Assembly (NCBI GenBank): GCA_013398295.1
Contig: VZSF01009121.1
Location: forward strand, 62,001 to 126,000
Direction: 5' to 3'
Source: Chionis minor
Lineage: Eukaryota > Chordata > Aves > Charadriiformes > Chionididae
Length of the DNA stretch: 64,000 bases
Below are positions 11,330 through 24,491 of this stretch, piece by piece. Every line of letters begins with the position of its first letter. Positions within the stretch are counted from its first letter, which is position 1. Position numbers and translations under genes: made by a program. Below the pieces are notes generated by a model that saw only the letters and a program-made list of their open reading frames with translations, did no database searches and was not told where the DNA came from.

Positions 11330-12685
11330 CTAAAACAAAGGTGCAACAGCTGTTTGCTCCATCATTTTTACAATTCAAAAAAAAACCCCAAACAAAAAAA
11401 CAATGCAAGAGGAATTGCTGAGAAGTTGCCTTTGTTGTCATGAATGTAAAAATAACAGCTGAAGTCGGGGGCAGCAGAGCTTTCAGGAAAGCCACTTTTC
11501 TGCCACTAAATACTTTTTGCTCTTCTTCAGATTTTTCTCATTTAGCAGCTGATGAAACTGAGAAAATCTCCTTTTTTGTGCATGAAAAACAGAAAAAACA
11601 GAAAAATAGAGAAACAGAACTACAGCTGCTTTTTGGTTTTTTTTTTTTCTTTTACCCACAGGAAATCTAAAATGACCTGGACCAGAAGGGAGGTCTCACT
11701 GCTGTTTCCCTCATGGCAGATGAGAGAGCTCCAACGGGCCCCGGTGGTCAGAGGGGGCCACTGTGAGCCCCAGGCTGGTGCTGCCACATTGTCACATCCC
11801 CTGTGAGGATGTTAGGACCCGGACACCTCCGTGCCCACCCACCCATGAGAGGGGTGGGCAGCCCATGCTGCAGCCCCGGCTCTGAGCCGGCTGCCCCCAC
11901 CTCTCCCACATGCTGGGGGGGCCCTGGTAGCACTGGGGTACCTGCGGGGTGGCCCGCGGGGACACGGTGTAACTGCTGGAAAAAAACCTCATTTTAATTG
12001 CCCCAAATCACAAAAAAAACCCCCCTTGGTTTGACAAGTGTAGGTTTTCTGACCAGAGAGGCAGCTTTGTAAAGAAATAGAGGGCAGAACGAAAATGGGC
12101 TTCATCTTATTACAGTCACATAAACTAAGAGAAACATCATTTAAGTGATTGTCACTATGCACATATAAATGTGCAGTTACTGGATAGAACTGTAAAACCC
12201 ATTTGGGGCTACATCACTGGGTGGTAGATCACTTTGGTGATCATCTCTATACCAGCAGATGAAGAGGACCGAAGACTGATGGGACCAAGTAATGCTGACT
12301 GACCCATGGCCACACTGCTCAGCGCTACACCCTTTCAGAGTAGGTTTGCCTTTGAAAGCCAGTTGTAACGTTCAAGCAGATCAGAGGATGAGCTAGTAAT
12401 CAAGAAGGGTTCATGATCAGTGCTTGAGTGCACTCTCCTGTCCTTCTTAATTTATCCCTGAAGATTTATTCCTATGGTAGGCCCAAGCTGTGAATAACTA
12501 GAGTCTAAAGATCATACAGTGTTCAAAACTCCAATAAAAAATAAAAAATAAAATTCAGAATGGGCTGCTAGCACTGAATTCCTTTTCTAATGATTACTGT
12601 GTCCCAGGTAAGTTGCCCCACAGCCCGCAGAATATGTCTCTCACTCCCGAGTGCCTGGGAAGGGACCTTTAAGTGGAGTTATTGA

Positions 12686-12717
12686 AGGTGGAATGTGGAA
12701 TGGTGCCCATTCCACCT
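12686..12717. repeat. Inverted repeat, 10-bp perfect arms
   Basis: AGGTGGAATG at 12686-12695 pairs perfectly with CATTCCACCT at 12708-12717 across a 12-nt loop. A second nested pairing (GGAATGG with CCATTCC) is also possible. No microRNA-like long arm is present. Confidence 0.85.
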
Positions 12718-13739
12718 AGCAGCAGGGCTCTGGCCCTGCCCAGGCTCCGGATGCGTGAGAGTCGCAAAGAGATGACTTCTGGCTTTACTCCACACACCTA
12801 CACAAGTCACAGGCACACTGTTGCCCAGCCGTGATTTACCTTATAGGGAGAAACACTTCAACCACCTCCTTACAGTTGCTCATACCATCACTAGCATCTT
12901 TGGTCATTTGGGTATTGATTTGCAAGAGAGATCAAAGCTGATTACTGCACAGAGTCACTAAAAATCTTGGAAGATTTTTCTTTCCTTTAAAAGTGGAAAA
13001 ATATGGCATAGTCTTGATGTAACAGAACATGGCTATTCAACCACTCTCTTTTAGCCCCCAGCATTTTGAATACACGCTCACATTAATGGTATGTTCTGCC
13101 TAACCAGGGAAGATGCAGAATCCCTATTTAAAACAAGATTTTTTTTTTCCCTGCAGACTCACAAACGTGGGCACTGATAAACTTTTAAAATACATCTTGT
13201 GAAATTTACTGAAACTGCTTTACTAAAAAAAGTCTGCAAATAAATACTTCATTAAACTAATTTTTATCTTATAAAGCAACACCAAAAAAAATTAATCCCA
13301 GTGATCCTTTATACGTCTCCACTGTACTATCAGTACTGCCTGTCGGTTTGCTCCACTAACAACGCCACAACAAAATAACCTAATTCACTTGGCTCCAGAT
13401 GAAAAATTACTGCAATTTTGGGACCGATAACTGTTCATTATTCTGTACCAAACTGACAAGCTTACATTGTCTTCATAGTTACTCAAGTGAAAATCAGTCG
13501 CTTGCATTCTGCATCCTCTGCTGTTTACAGGCAGAAATATCAAGGATGGGAATGGGCTTTCCCGGTCACCCCAAGGGGATGCAAAACCTTAAAAGCCAGC
13601 CTGGGACTGATTCTCATCTCCCAGTAGCTTTGTCACCGGTGTAAGGCTACAAGCTCCCGTGGATGACCCAGTATAAGCGTGATGTGAATCAGGCTCCATG
13701 ACTGCCACAGTTTATCAGCTCCATCTAAAAACACTGCAA

Positions 13740-14170
13740 GAAACAGCGCGCGCGAAAGACAGCGTGTTCTACTCACACATACCCATCTGAAGGCTCTCCA
13801 GACTCCAAAACCGTGCCATTCCCCCCCTGGCTACCATGCTGCCGTCAGACTCAACCCCAGGGCACGGGCTGGATCTCTAACCGGGGAGGCTCGGTCCCAA
13901 AGGGCTGGCGGAGGATCACAAAAGGCTCGGAGCTACCCCCAGTGCAGAGAAACAGCCTCTTCGCTGCCTTCAGCTCCCGGCTGTGCCTCCGAGGCCGAGC
14001 CCGGCTGGGAACTGCCAGCGGCGCGCTCAGCCTGGCCGCCAGGAGCTGACGGCGAGCTGACATCATGGGGTGCCCTTAGGGAGGAAGTTCCAGAAAAGAA
14101 ATAAAAACCTGGCCGCCTGGCCCCGGCCGCGCTGTGCCCACAGCCGCCTGCGCCCGCTCAGACCACTCCC
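13740..14170. promoter_or_regulatory. GC- and CpG-rich patch inside an intron
   Basis: The sequence changes abruptly from AT-rich intron to CpG-containing DNA (GCGCGCG at 13747, dense CG dinucleotides at about 13.97-14.17 kb) and back. It lies between the APC-binding exons and the SH3 exons, where an internal promoter could drive a transcript lacking the N-terminus. No TATA box or coding first exon is evident, so this is a compositional call only. Confidence 0.35.
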
Positions 14171-16299
14171 AGAGCGCCCGAACGTCTCAACACAGCAAGC
14201 CAAGCACTACATTTGTTTTTCATTAAAGCAGCTTAATGCCATTTCAATCTATATTCAAATGACTGCAACTCGAAGGGAAAGACTATTCGGACGGGAGCTG
14301 GGAGTTCCTTGCATTACAACGCTGTTCTGAGTATCGGTCTACCTTTGTTATATTATACCAGTTAAAACTCCAGTAGAAGGTATTTTCTGCACGGCTATTA
14401 AAACTTTTCTCACACCACAGGCAAATGCTGTATCATTATTTAGGGCACAAGCAGCTAAAGTGTTAAGGCTGCAGCAGATTCCTCCCAGGAAAAGAGGGGA
14501 GGACGGAGACATTTTCTAACTCAAACTACAAACTTAATTCAGCTGCTCCAGAAAAGAGGGAATGAAGCAGGAAAGCACCCAAACAGTCCGGCTTTCACTG
14601 GGACTGCCCCAGCCAGAGCACAGCCTCATTCATTCACTGCGGGTCAGCATTTACCACCCTTATACCTGCCTCGTTCTGCAGCGAAGCTAGACCAGTTCAT
14701 GCCCTGGAAGCAAAGGCAGGAGCAGCTCTCATCAGCAGAGTGCAAACGCTGCCGCAACCTGCACTTGTACACAGCTCTACATTTACGGTTGGGAAAGCTC
14801 CAGAATCTTTATGGCTCAGTCTTTACCTGCAAACTGCATTGCTCTGAGCAGCAACGCTGCAAACTGAGCTTGTCCTTTAACTGGGGACTGCCTTCTCCAG
14901 GGACATGTTCACAAAACCCTGGAGGCATTTCTGCAGGCAGACCGCTCAACACCCACTGAAATCACATGGTTTTTCCCCCAGCGCTGCCTCAGACGGCGAG
15001 GGAAAGGCCAAACATCGCCCTGCAATATTAATGCCATCTTCCTACAAAAACCCAGACTGTGCTGCGCTGCACAGGAGACTGCTAGGAACTCTCTTGTGAA
15101 TCCCAAAACCTCCCTATCATTTCTTGCTCCAAGGATACTTGTTGGATAGCAGAGGAAAAACAGACTATTGCATATTATAAGATGTTTATACACAGCCCCA
15201 CACATTTTTCTCGGCACAAATCATTAAAAAAACCCCAACTCAGCAAACAGATGTGACACCGAAGTGCTGATGATCCTGGGACCTGCACGCGAAGGCTTCA
15301 CGCTTTTCACCAGCCAGAGCACAAGCTCTCTGCCCTGTGACACCCCTACCCGCAGGGCAAATACCAGCTGAACTGCCAAATGAAAACAGGATCAAACCCC
15401 CCACAGCTCTTCTAGAAGATACACTAAAACCGATCTCTGAGCAGTCATTTGGTTTGATTTTTGCAGAACAGAATGGAACAGACTGTGCGCATTTGCCCGA
15501 TGACTAACGCAGTGTCACCGTGGGATGCTGCCGGTGGGGAGGGGGAATCTATTCTCCCTCCTCTGCGCAGGCATGTCCAGCAACTGTGCGGCCACAAACT
15601 GAACCACCACAAAAGTACTCGTCTGGGGTGAGCTGGTGGCGGGTTCATTTCCTCTCAGGATCAGCCAGGGCCAGGAGGAGGCGCGGGCTGCCCTCTGTAG
15701 TGGCCATCCAAATGCATGCCAAGATGGCTTACCCACTCTGAAAAGCCTGGGGGGTAGCACATACTAAAATACTAAAACTAAAAGCCAGTTTACCCACCCC
15801 AAGAAAATCCAGTTCTAGACACCCCTCTGGCACCATAGGACCCTCCACCCTGGGACAGACCAAAGATCCCCCCAACCACTGCTCTGACAGCAGCCAGTAG
15901 CAGATGCCCAGGGAATAACGTAAAAATAGATGAGGCATGTAATGGCATTTTTCTGATGTACTTTCCTGAATTCCAGGTATCTGCAGATCAGAGTCAGATC
16001 CTTCCTGGGGCAGAAGCAATATCTTTGCGCTTAATGAGCTAAATTTTTCAAACCACTTTCTGAATTTCTGTAAACTTTTGGGATGCGAAATATCATGCGT
16101 AGCAATTAGTTTCATAGTTTAATTTTATAGCATGTGAAAACTACCTTTTATTTTGAACTCGCTGATGATTTCATTTGGTGCCCTTTAGTTCTTAACGTTA
16201 TTGGAAACAATTAACCATTATCTGTTCTTTTTTCCTACGCCAATCAGACTTTTATTCCCCTATTGTCCTTTTTTCCAAGTTGCAGAGCCCTACCCGTGT

Positions 16300-16640
16300 T
16301 AATCATTCCTCACCCAGAGACACTGAGTGGGTTTTCCTGTCCTTTTGCCCTTCTCTGCATCGTCCCCTGTAAAAAATGCCTTTTGAGGTGGAAAGGAACG
16401 GGGAGATGGCCCCCACATACCACACCAGTGGCACAATTAGGCTTTCTGTTTTGTTCTCTCTTCCCTTCCTACAAATTCCTGCCCTTTTATTTACTGTTTT
16501 GACTGTTACTATGCACTGAACTGACATTTTAGTTATCTGTTAGGATTGCAAGATCTCTTCCTGAATGATAATATCCAGCTCTAAGTCCATTCTTCTGCAA
16601 ACGTACCAGGCTCGTGTTCCTCCACTGCCTTTATCAACAC
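16300..16640 (-). mobile_element. Ancient CR1/L3-like LINE relic
   Basis: The run CCTTTTGAGGTGGAAAGGAA, then CACACCAGTGGCACAATTAGG, then CAAGATCTCTTCCTGA followed by a sequence like TAATATCCAGCTCTAAGTCCATT, follows the order of landmarks of an old amniote CR1/L3-type LINE in reverse orientation. It is strongly diverged, so it predates bird radiation. Family assignment is from memory of the consensus. Confidence 0.5.
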
Positions 16641-18700
16641 CGAATTCACCTGCTGCCGGTGCAGTGTGTTGTGTCTCGGTATCGTGAAATCCTTCTCCAA
16701 CTCTGTTCAAGCAGCTTGTGCTTTTACTACTGTGAACAATATACTACACAGGCAAGAATTACAATTTCATGCTACACCTCCCTTCCCACATTATTGGTGA
16801 AGACACTGAACATTTAACTCCACTCGTGAGCTCTCTCCTTAAGAACACCCACCACTTTCCTCCTCTCCGTTACTTGGTGCTTACCCACTTGTTAAAGCAT
16901 GGGAGGATCTTCCCTCTTATCCCAGACCCCTATTGTAAGAGACATTTGTAAGAGACCTTGTCAGAGACATTTCGGAGAGCCAAGTAGCCTGTACCTACCG
17001 AATCCCCTTGGTCCCACCCTCAGTGGTTTTTTTCAGAAAATCTAATCCACTTCTAGGGCACAGACCTCCTCTATATAAGGTACATGGACTCTTCTTCATC
17101 ATTAGGGTCCACCACTCTGTTGATGTTACTCTCTGTTACAGTTTCTAAGTCCTAAATACATTCTTTATATATTCTACATACTATTATGTCAGACTCACTG
17201 ATCACTGGATCGCTCCCGATACTTCTTTATAAAGGGTTATCCCATCGGTGCCTTCATCCTTTACTGAGGCAATTTTTGAGGACTGAATCCCATGCTGAGG
17301 CAGTAGCTCAGCAATTTCATTCTTAAATCCCTTTAGAAGTCTTGTTTCTAGCAATTTGTTACTATTCATTTAGTTACTCTAAAACTTTTACTGACATTTT
17401 ACTGAGATAGATCCTTAACTAATTTGGGCGCACGTGTTATTTCTCACTCACTTACAAGGCCTACAAACTGTCTGGTAGTATATCTGGTTCTCATATCTTT
17501 TAAAAAGTACGTCGGTTTTATATCTTTAGCAAATTCTTTCTATGTTACTGTAGCTTTACATCAAAAATATTAGAGGGTTGGTTTTTTTTTTCTATTTGGA
17601 TACAACTCAGTAACCTGAAGGATGCTTTTTTTCCTTCTGATAGATTCTTTTTCCCTGTGTTTAATGACAGAAGCCTGTTTTTTTGTTTCAAATTCTGCTT
17701 TGACAGGTGACATGAATTTGCTCTCAGCATCTAATATGCTGTCCTTGAACACTCTCTGTGCTGCCTGCAAGAATTCAACACCTCTTTCTGCTCCTTTGAA
17801 TTCCTCTGTTACATAAGTGACTTCTCACTTATATTTACTTTCCCTCTTTTAAATTAAAACACATTCTGTATTGGATTTTTTTAACTCTGCTCACCCCTGC
17901 AAGGAATGGGCTCAGAGTGCATTATGGACATAAGAGGGCAAGATTTATTATCTGTCTGTATTTGGTCAATGAACAGCATCCTAAATTAAGTGTTTCTTCC
18001 AGTCAAGGTCGCTTAGTTTGGAAGTCTATAGAGTCAGGTGAGACACATCCCACCTTTACAGAGTAGCTCTTACGTGTGATCCTGCACACACCTCAGGAAT
18101 GGTTCAAGAATTATTTCCCTTCATGTAGGTCTCCTGATTAACTGCACAGGGGACGTATTTATGGTACACCAAAAAATGTAGCACTGTGTCCCATTACAAC
18201 ATTTTAACCCACACAACAGCAATTTAAGTCTCTTTTTATATCTATGCTTGCTGCCCTTGAAAATCCCTTAGTTTCCTTGGTTTGTCACATTTACTTTTAC
18301 CATCCTGGTGATCTCAGGTGGTTCATAATTTAATCCTGCCACTATACTTTTTAGGCATGGCATTCCAGTCCACGGGTCCTGTGACACAATAATACAGTCA
18401 ATTTGTTTACCTGATTTGGCTCTTTGTTTTTTCTTAACACATTAGAGACCTTCCTTCACTGGTACAATATTTTCTGTTATTCCTACAGAGCTTGCACAGT
18501 GGTGATACGCTGCTTATGCTCCACTGGTTATCTTCCTTCGACCACGTTTCTGACATAGGCCATCTAGCTTCTTCAAAAATATGTTTATTTTTTCTCTGTC
18601 TTACATTTTAAACTTTCACTATTACTGTCAGGGTTGCCTGTTTTTCTAAATCCTCTTTAAACAACACTTCTGACTATTTCTTGCTTGAGTTTCATCAGCT
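16641..18700 (-). mobile_element. Possible continuation of the ancient LINE (coding part)
   Basis: For about 2 kb to the right of the recognised LINE tail the plus strand stays pyrimidine-rich, as the reverse complement of a LINE reading frame would. It also carries phrases reminiscent of amniote CR1 coding sequence (for example around 17.7-17.8 kb and 18.0-18.05 kb). All frames are broken. A repeat-library search is needed before this is accepted. Confidence 0.3.
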
Positions 18701-21135
18701 TCTGCCCCATCTTTCATTTGAGGATGCAGTGATCACTGACATCACCTGCAAAGGATGTGCTGTCCCATACTGTGTATTATTTCACCTTGCCAGCTTTTCA
18801 ATAATTCTTTGCTTAGAAACTACTCCATAATCTCTTGATTTGCATGTCAGCAGCCTGCTTTTGTTTTGGTTTAGAAAACAAAGGATCTTTTTATTTCAAA
18901 TGTTCCTCGGTTCATAATCTAAATCTCCCTTTTTTTAATACAACTTTCTGCATGAAGGTGCCTGAAGGTAAAAAGTCCTCTCTGTCTGACACTGAGCGTG
19001 GTACTGGCAGCACTTCGGACAATTTTACCATTGGGCTGCAGGTCTTTTAGCTTCTACCTGACAGCTTCAATTCTGCCTCCAGTGCTTGCCTCCTGTTGCC
19101 TCTTGCTATAAAAGTAGACATGCAATGTATTAGGCTTTAGCAAGTAACTAAAATAAGATACCACTGGTTTTCAGTGCTTGGGTTTAGAATTTCTTGCTGT
19201 AATAAAGGGCTTTTGTGCTATCGAATTTCACTGTACATGAGCAAACAAAAAACTCTCACATGTTCAAAGACAAGGAAATGCCTTGTGAATTTAAGAGAAA
19301 AAGGAGAGATCAAAATGTGTGACGCTAGTCACTTTATTATTTTCTGCTGGAGCTACTTAACAGATCTTTGCAACTGCTCTCGAACTGCTCTCAAGTCCAT
19401 GATACTCCCCACTTGCCTTCAGGGCTTTGATTTCAAAAACTCTTCCTGCTCAACGGCTAAGTTTACTGTAATGAGTCACAGAAGTCACATCTAGCATAAT
19501 CAATATTGCTTTGGCTTCACTGTCTTGAAAAGACAGAAACCTTGCTTTGTGTATCTGTCATCCTGTTGCTTATGTTTAGGAGACCAGTTATTTGAAAGCT
19601 AAATACCTGGAAAGACATTACTCTCTGGCAGTTGTCTAGGTAACTAATATCATTTCATGCGATTTCCAAACATGAAAATGAAAGGATAACTAAAAATAAA
19701 CACGGAATCTCTACTCTGTGATGCGTAAGAGACCCTTTTTTCAAAACTAGCTCATGGCAAACCTCTTATTCTGGGAGCAGTCCTGCTGGAATCAGGGGCT
19801 GAGATACCATGCAATCTCAGCAAGGATTGTAGTATGAGATGTTGAATTTATCTCAATGTCTAATCTGGATCATTAAGTATATTAAGATACATACAGCAAG
19901 GACATGGGTTTTAAAGTAGTTTCCAGTATTTTACTACAATATAAAAGGAGAATTCTAATATAGTATATATAATGTATCTCATTGCTACAGTTAGAAATTC
20001 TCAACTCAGTTCCTTGGAGAGCACCTTCTGAAGAAAACCGTCGTGCTCTATTGGAGACTGGAAAATGCAGTTTCAAAATGTTCTTATATAAATGAATCTG
20101 TAGTTGAGGGACTTGTGAGCAGAATTTGGATATCATTGCAGCTAATAGCTTAGAACCATAAAAGCCAAGTAGTTAGTAGTAAACATATGTATAATTTTAA
20201 CACAGAAACATCGAAAATACTATTTGTTAACTTTACAACTTCAGTCATGGCAAGTTCCGATTTAGACACCTTTACTTATTCTCTCCACAGAGAGGCCGAG
20301 TGAAGTTTCCCAGTAGTGTTTTGTTCACTATTAACAGTGAAGAATATAAAATAAAAATTTTGCTTTTATGTCTGACCTTTGCCAGTGAAACATCAATAAT
20401 GATTATGCTCACAGTGGTCTGAAAGAACACAAATGGTGTAAACCCAGGTTCTTCTGGTTCCACCTGCCAAGATGTTCCACTAATGCTAGATACGACTTTC
20501 CATTAACTCAGGATAGCACTGCATGCTAATAGTAAACAATTACAGAAAAAATACACAGGGCACATCACAGTCCGATGAAGGGTACTACTGCCAAAAAGGG
20601 AATCTTCCAAGAATCTGTCTATCACATCCCAGAACCCTGGCTGGGCTACACTCACCACTGAGTAAGCAACTGCAACTGCATACAGTTCTCCAGAACAAGC
20701 TGCTTAATTATTTAAAGCTTGCCCATCCAGGTAGATAAGCTGAATGAATGGCAAATAGAAAATTAAAAATACATGCACGGTGTGTGTGGTTATAGTTTGG
20801 GTATGAATTCAAGCATATTAGACCTTACTTCTTTCATATCCTATTATTATCTTCAGCCAAATATGTGAATAGACAGTGGGAAATACAGGAGTGCAAGTGG
20901 TACAGAAGAATAAACCATAGCAATGCAAAACACTAGCTGTGAAAAACAAGTTTTACATGTACACAGCAGGAAAAGCTACTAATGAGAAAGTCACAATACA
21001 AAGCAGCTTAGCTGGGTACTGCTTTGTCACCAAGCTGGTTTGTGTCCTTTTGTGTTCCACATGATAATCTACTTCCTGACCAAGCTGGGGTATGAAGTTG
21101 AGATCTAGAAAGTTAAAAAGACTTGTCCATCTTAC

Positions 21136-21280
21136 CGTTAGATGTTCTCATCTGCTGCCTTCGTCCAACCCGGTCCAGGCCGATGGGGGTACTTTGTGAA
21201 AAGGTGAGCGGACGGAACCTGGCTGAAACAGCTTTGTAAGGGGGGACCTGGTGCGCTGGAACGGGTGGCCGTGTTGCAGG
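21136..21280 (-). CDS. SPATA13: SPATA13 exon: proline-rich linker after APC-binding region
   Basis: This 145-bp exon encodes PATRPPVPAHQVPPYKAVSA then RFRPLTFSQSTPIGLDRVGR and RQQMRTSN. It is a proline-containing conserved linker between the APC-binding region and the acidic linker. The acceptor is cctgttttctctgtag. The donor is AACG|GTAAGA, which leaves the exon after the first base of a Val codon. It enters in phase 0, matching the upstream exon. The PPVPAHQVPP stretch could serve as an SH3 or WW ligand, but this is inference. Confidence 0.95.
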
Positions 21281-24200
21281 CTACAGAGAAAACAGGAAAA
21301 TCCAGTATTAGCAAAGCTACCAGCAAGTCCAACGGAGCAAAACTCGGGTATGAAGCAAGGTTTCTTCAGATAGTCCAGCTAATTACAGGGGCAGTAAAAT
21401 CCCCTCCTTTGAAGTGACATTGCTTAAACACTGCATACCATATTCACCAGCATGGCAGAAAATATTTTATTATATTATAGTTCTCTGCAGCATTAAAAAT
21501 TCCTCAGCCTTCTGTTATGATCAGACATGCTCTGTAATTTTCATCTTGTGTTACTCTGTGCCCAAATGCTCTGGGATCTAACTCCGTTGAGAACAGCCTG
21601 TGCAATGCCGGCTGGCATTGTACACACACAGCTGAAGGGAAACCTAAAGCAAAAGAATGACCAGAAATGCTACAGCTGGAAGTTGTGTTCATTTCCTGGG
21701 ACGCTTGCTTTCTTCAAATAAATGTATGGCTTCTAAGTAAAATAGAGATATTTTGTGAGACAAAGTAATTGTCTAAATTATCTCTGCTCTGAAGTTCCCA
21801 GGAGTCCCATTAGAAAGAGGTAATATTAAGTTTACTCATAACTTTATCTAGAAGCCATTTCCTTTTGTTAAATCTTTTGTTAAATTTGCTTAATTGTGAT
21901 TAGAGAACCTACCCATTTTATTTGCAAATTGAGTCTAATTTTACGTCATCCCTCATTGTGGTTTAGGCTGGGCTGGCCACTAAACAAACGACTGATGCTC
22001 CACATTGGCCAGGCTGATTGACCTCGCGTGAACATTCAACATTAAACAGCCAGACCTCAGCATATGAACTTCAGAGAAACTCATCTTTACATCTCATCTT
22101 GCAGTTGTTACTGTTCATTGGCCCTTTTGTCAAGTAATCTGAAAGATCAGGGTTGGGGTTTTTGTGCTCTCTTGACACTCTGTTATGAAACCAATGATTT
22201 AGAATCATTTGAAAATGCTTTCTCACACCTAAGCTGTCAGGCCAAAACAAAACACAATAAAGAAGGAACCAGCATTACTCTTTTCAAATATTCCCGTGGG
22301 TTTTCAAAGCTTTTAAGAAAAAAAAAACCAGCAAGGTGAAGATCAGTCTTTGAAAGCCCCACATAAAATATTGCTAGCACATGTATTCCTGCTTCATTAG
22401 TCCTTTTTTATGTTCCAGCTACAAATTTACTTTCAAATATGACTGCCAAAAACCTGTGTGTATAGAACACGATTTAACTACAACCTCACCTTTAAACCTC
22501 ATTTTTCACTGCTTTAGCAGTAAATCAGGATCCCACCACTAAGTAAAAACATGAAGAGTAAGTCCAATATATTGCATCAAATACCTAAGAGAAGTGATGT
22601 AATTACTATATACAAACAGCATATAGCAACAAAGCTCTTTATTTCTGGGCAACTAAAATTTTCTTGTAAGGCTTCAGGTCAGATCCCTTCCCTGGACAGG
22701 CAAGGATGTGCTGCTGTCACTCGGTGGCAGGCCTGGGAAGGCCATCATTTGGGTGAAAAATGTGTCCCTATAGGGAATGCTCCATAGTTTTGATCTTGAC
22801 CACAGTGATGCAGCAATGGGCTTGTTTAACCCCAGCCAGCCCTCGCAGCAGCATCGGAGCATGGAAAGAGTCAACTCAGATGGCTGCCTTGATGCATGTT
22901 CCTTCATTAAAAAAGTAATGCGAGCAAGCTTTCAAGAGAGATCAATTTGTTTTCAGCAGTAAATGAAGGGCTTGGAGAGAGTTCAATCACTTCCACAGTA
23001 CAGCAAGCATTATTTGGGTTGCCGATACTCAGTACTGCTTGAAATCCATCTGTTAAATTAAGATGGCCTAGAATTTGTAACAATAACTTTCCTCTTTTTT
23101 TCCTCTAAGCTAAGTAGTGATAAGATTAATTTTAAAATATCCCAATTATCTAGGTTTGAAATTATGGCCTTTGCCTGGGTAAAACATCCACTGGCTTCAA
23201 CTGGAGTTCTGCTGGTACAGACTTCAGGAAGCGTTTTTTCATCAGGGAATTATAAGAAAAAATGTGCAATATACAATAAAAACGTTCATGTTAAGAATTG
23301 CTTTTCACAGGAGACTGAAAATCCTGCTGTTGTTTCAGCATTTGATTTCAGTCAGGGGACTACCGTACCCATGATTGATTACGTTGAACTTCCCAGCAGG
23401 AAAACGAGTGGCATGAGAAAGATTAAGAGGATTCAAATTCCAGTAATAACCACTGGCAGTACATTTTTTGAGGATGTAAATACTATTTTTTTTTCTTTTG
23501 CTTTATCAGCTTGACAATTGCTAAAGCAATAGGAGGTAGGAATCCTCCAGCTTTTCTGGAGAGTGGAAAACAGCTCATCAGTGCAGTGTTACAAAAGCCC
23601 ATGAGCCTGAAGCTCTGCAACCAACTACAAGATGGGGCCACCACTACCACCAGAACAGTAAGTTCCTCTATACATTGCACCCACTCAGGACTACTTTCAG
23701 GAAAAAATGAACTATTTTTATCTTTCAGGAGTTTTTTCTTTCTCAGTCTTTTACCTAAGCTGACACAGATGGCAAATAAGTATACAGGTATTGCTCAAGT
23801 AGTAACTCAACCAGTCACTATTTTCTTACAGGCTTCCTACGTTCCATCAGGTCAACATAGTAGTACATAAACTACTATAAGGCTTATTTTCATATTCACA
23901 GTTTTCTTAGATTCTTTCTTTATTTCATTAATTCCTGAATTTATTACAAAGCTTCTAAAGCTACTTCCTTATTAGTTTTAAGTATCATTGCTATGCCAAT
24001 ACAAAGATTTTGAACACCACGGCTAATGCCACAGGTTTTGAACAGGTCTGCTTTTGTATAATTCGAAATTATCAATAAATAATGTGTTACTATCAATAAA
24101 TAACGTGTTACTATGATAATATTGCTTGTACTCCTCTGTTCCTTAGGCCTTACAGCCTGTAAGGTGACTAAACACACAGCTGTATTACATACAAATCAGC

Positions 24201-24491
24201 TCTTATACACCAATACAAGACATAACAACCATTCCAAGAAAGAAATAAGGGTTATTTACAATACAAAAAAGATTATCGCAAAGTCAGTATCAGTTTTATT
24301 CCATGTTATTTTGGTTTTTAACACGACAAAGTAATTAGTGACCAGGAAAGCAGAATTGTAAGTACACGATGTCAGCTTGACAAAAGAGAAGGAAGAGAAG
24401 GAAGCATCCATTCTATTTTCTAGGCTGAAGATAGAGACAAGGAAGTGAAAGGGTCTTCTGCAGTTTGCAGAGAGCACATCTCTTATCTTAC
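21281..24491 (-). other. SPATA13: SPATA13 intron, 3.2 kb
   Basis: AT-rich intron. Its only notable content is a 21-bp tandem duplication at 24070-24111. No exon, RNA gene or transposable element was recognised. Confidence 0.8.
24070..24111. repeat. Tandem duplication of a 21-bp unit
   Basis: TATCAATAAATAATGTGTTAC at 24070-24090 is repeated at 24091-24111 with one T-to-C change. Confidence 0.95.

Larger units (their letters stand above)
11330..21135 (-). other. SPATA13: SPATA13 intron, 9.8 kb, with GC-rich patches and an old LINE
   Basis: Large intron. Moderately GC-rich, unrecognised sequence lies at about 11.7-11.96 kb and 14.6-15.7 kb. A sharper GC-rich patch is at 13.74-14.17 kb and a hairpin at 12686-12717. 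From about 16.3 kb a pyrimidine-biased plus strand looks like the reverse complement of an ancient LINE. I found no convincing exon. Confidence 0.75.
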
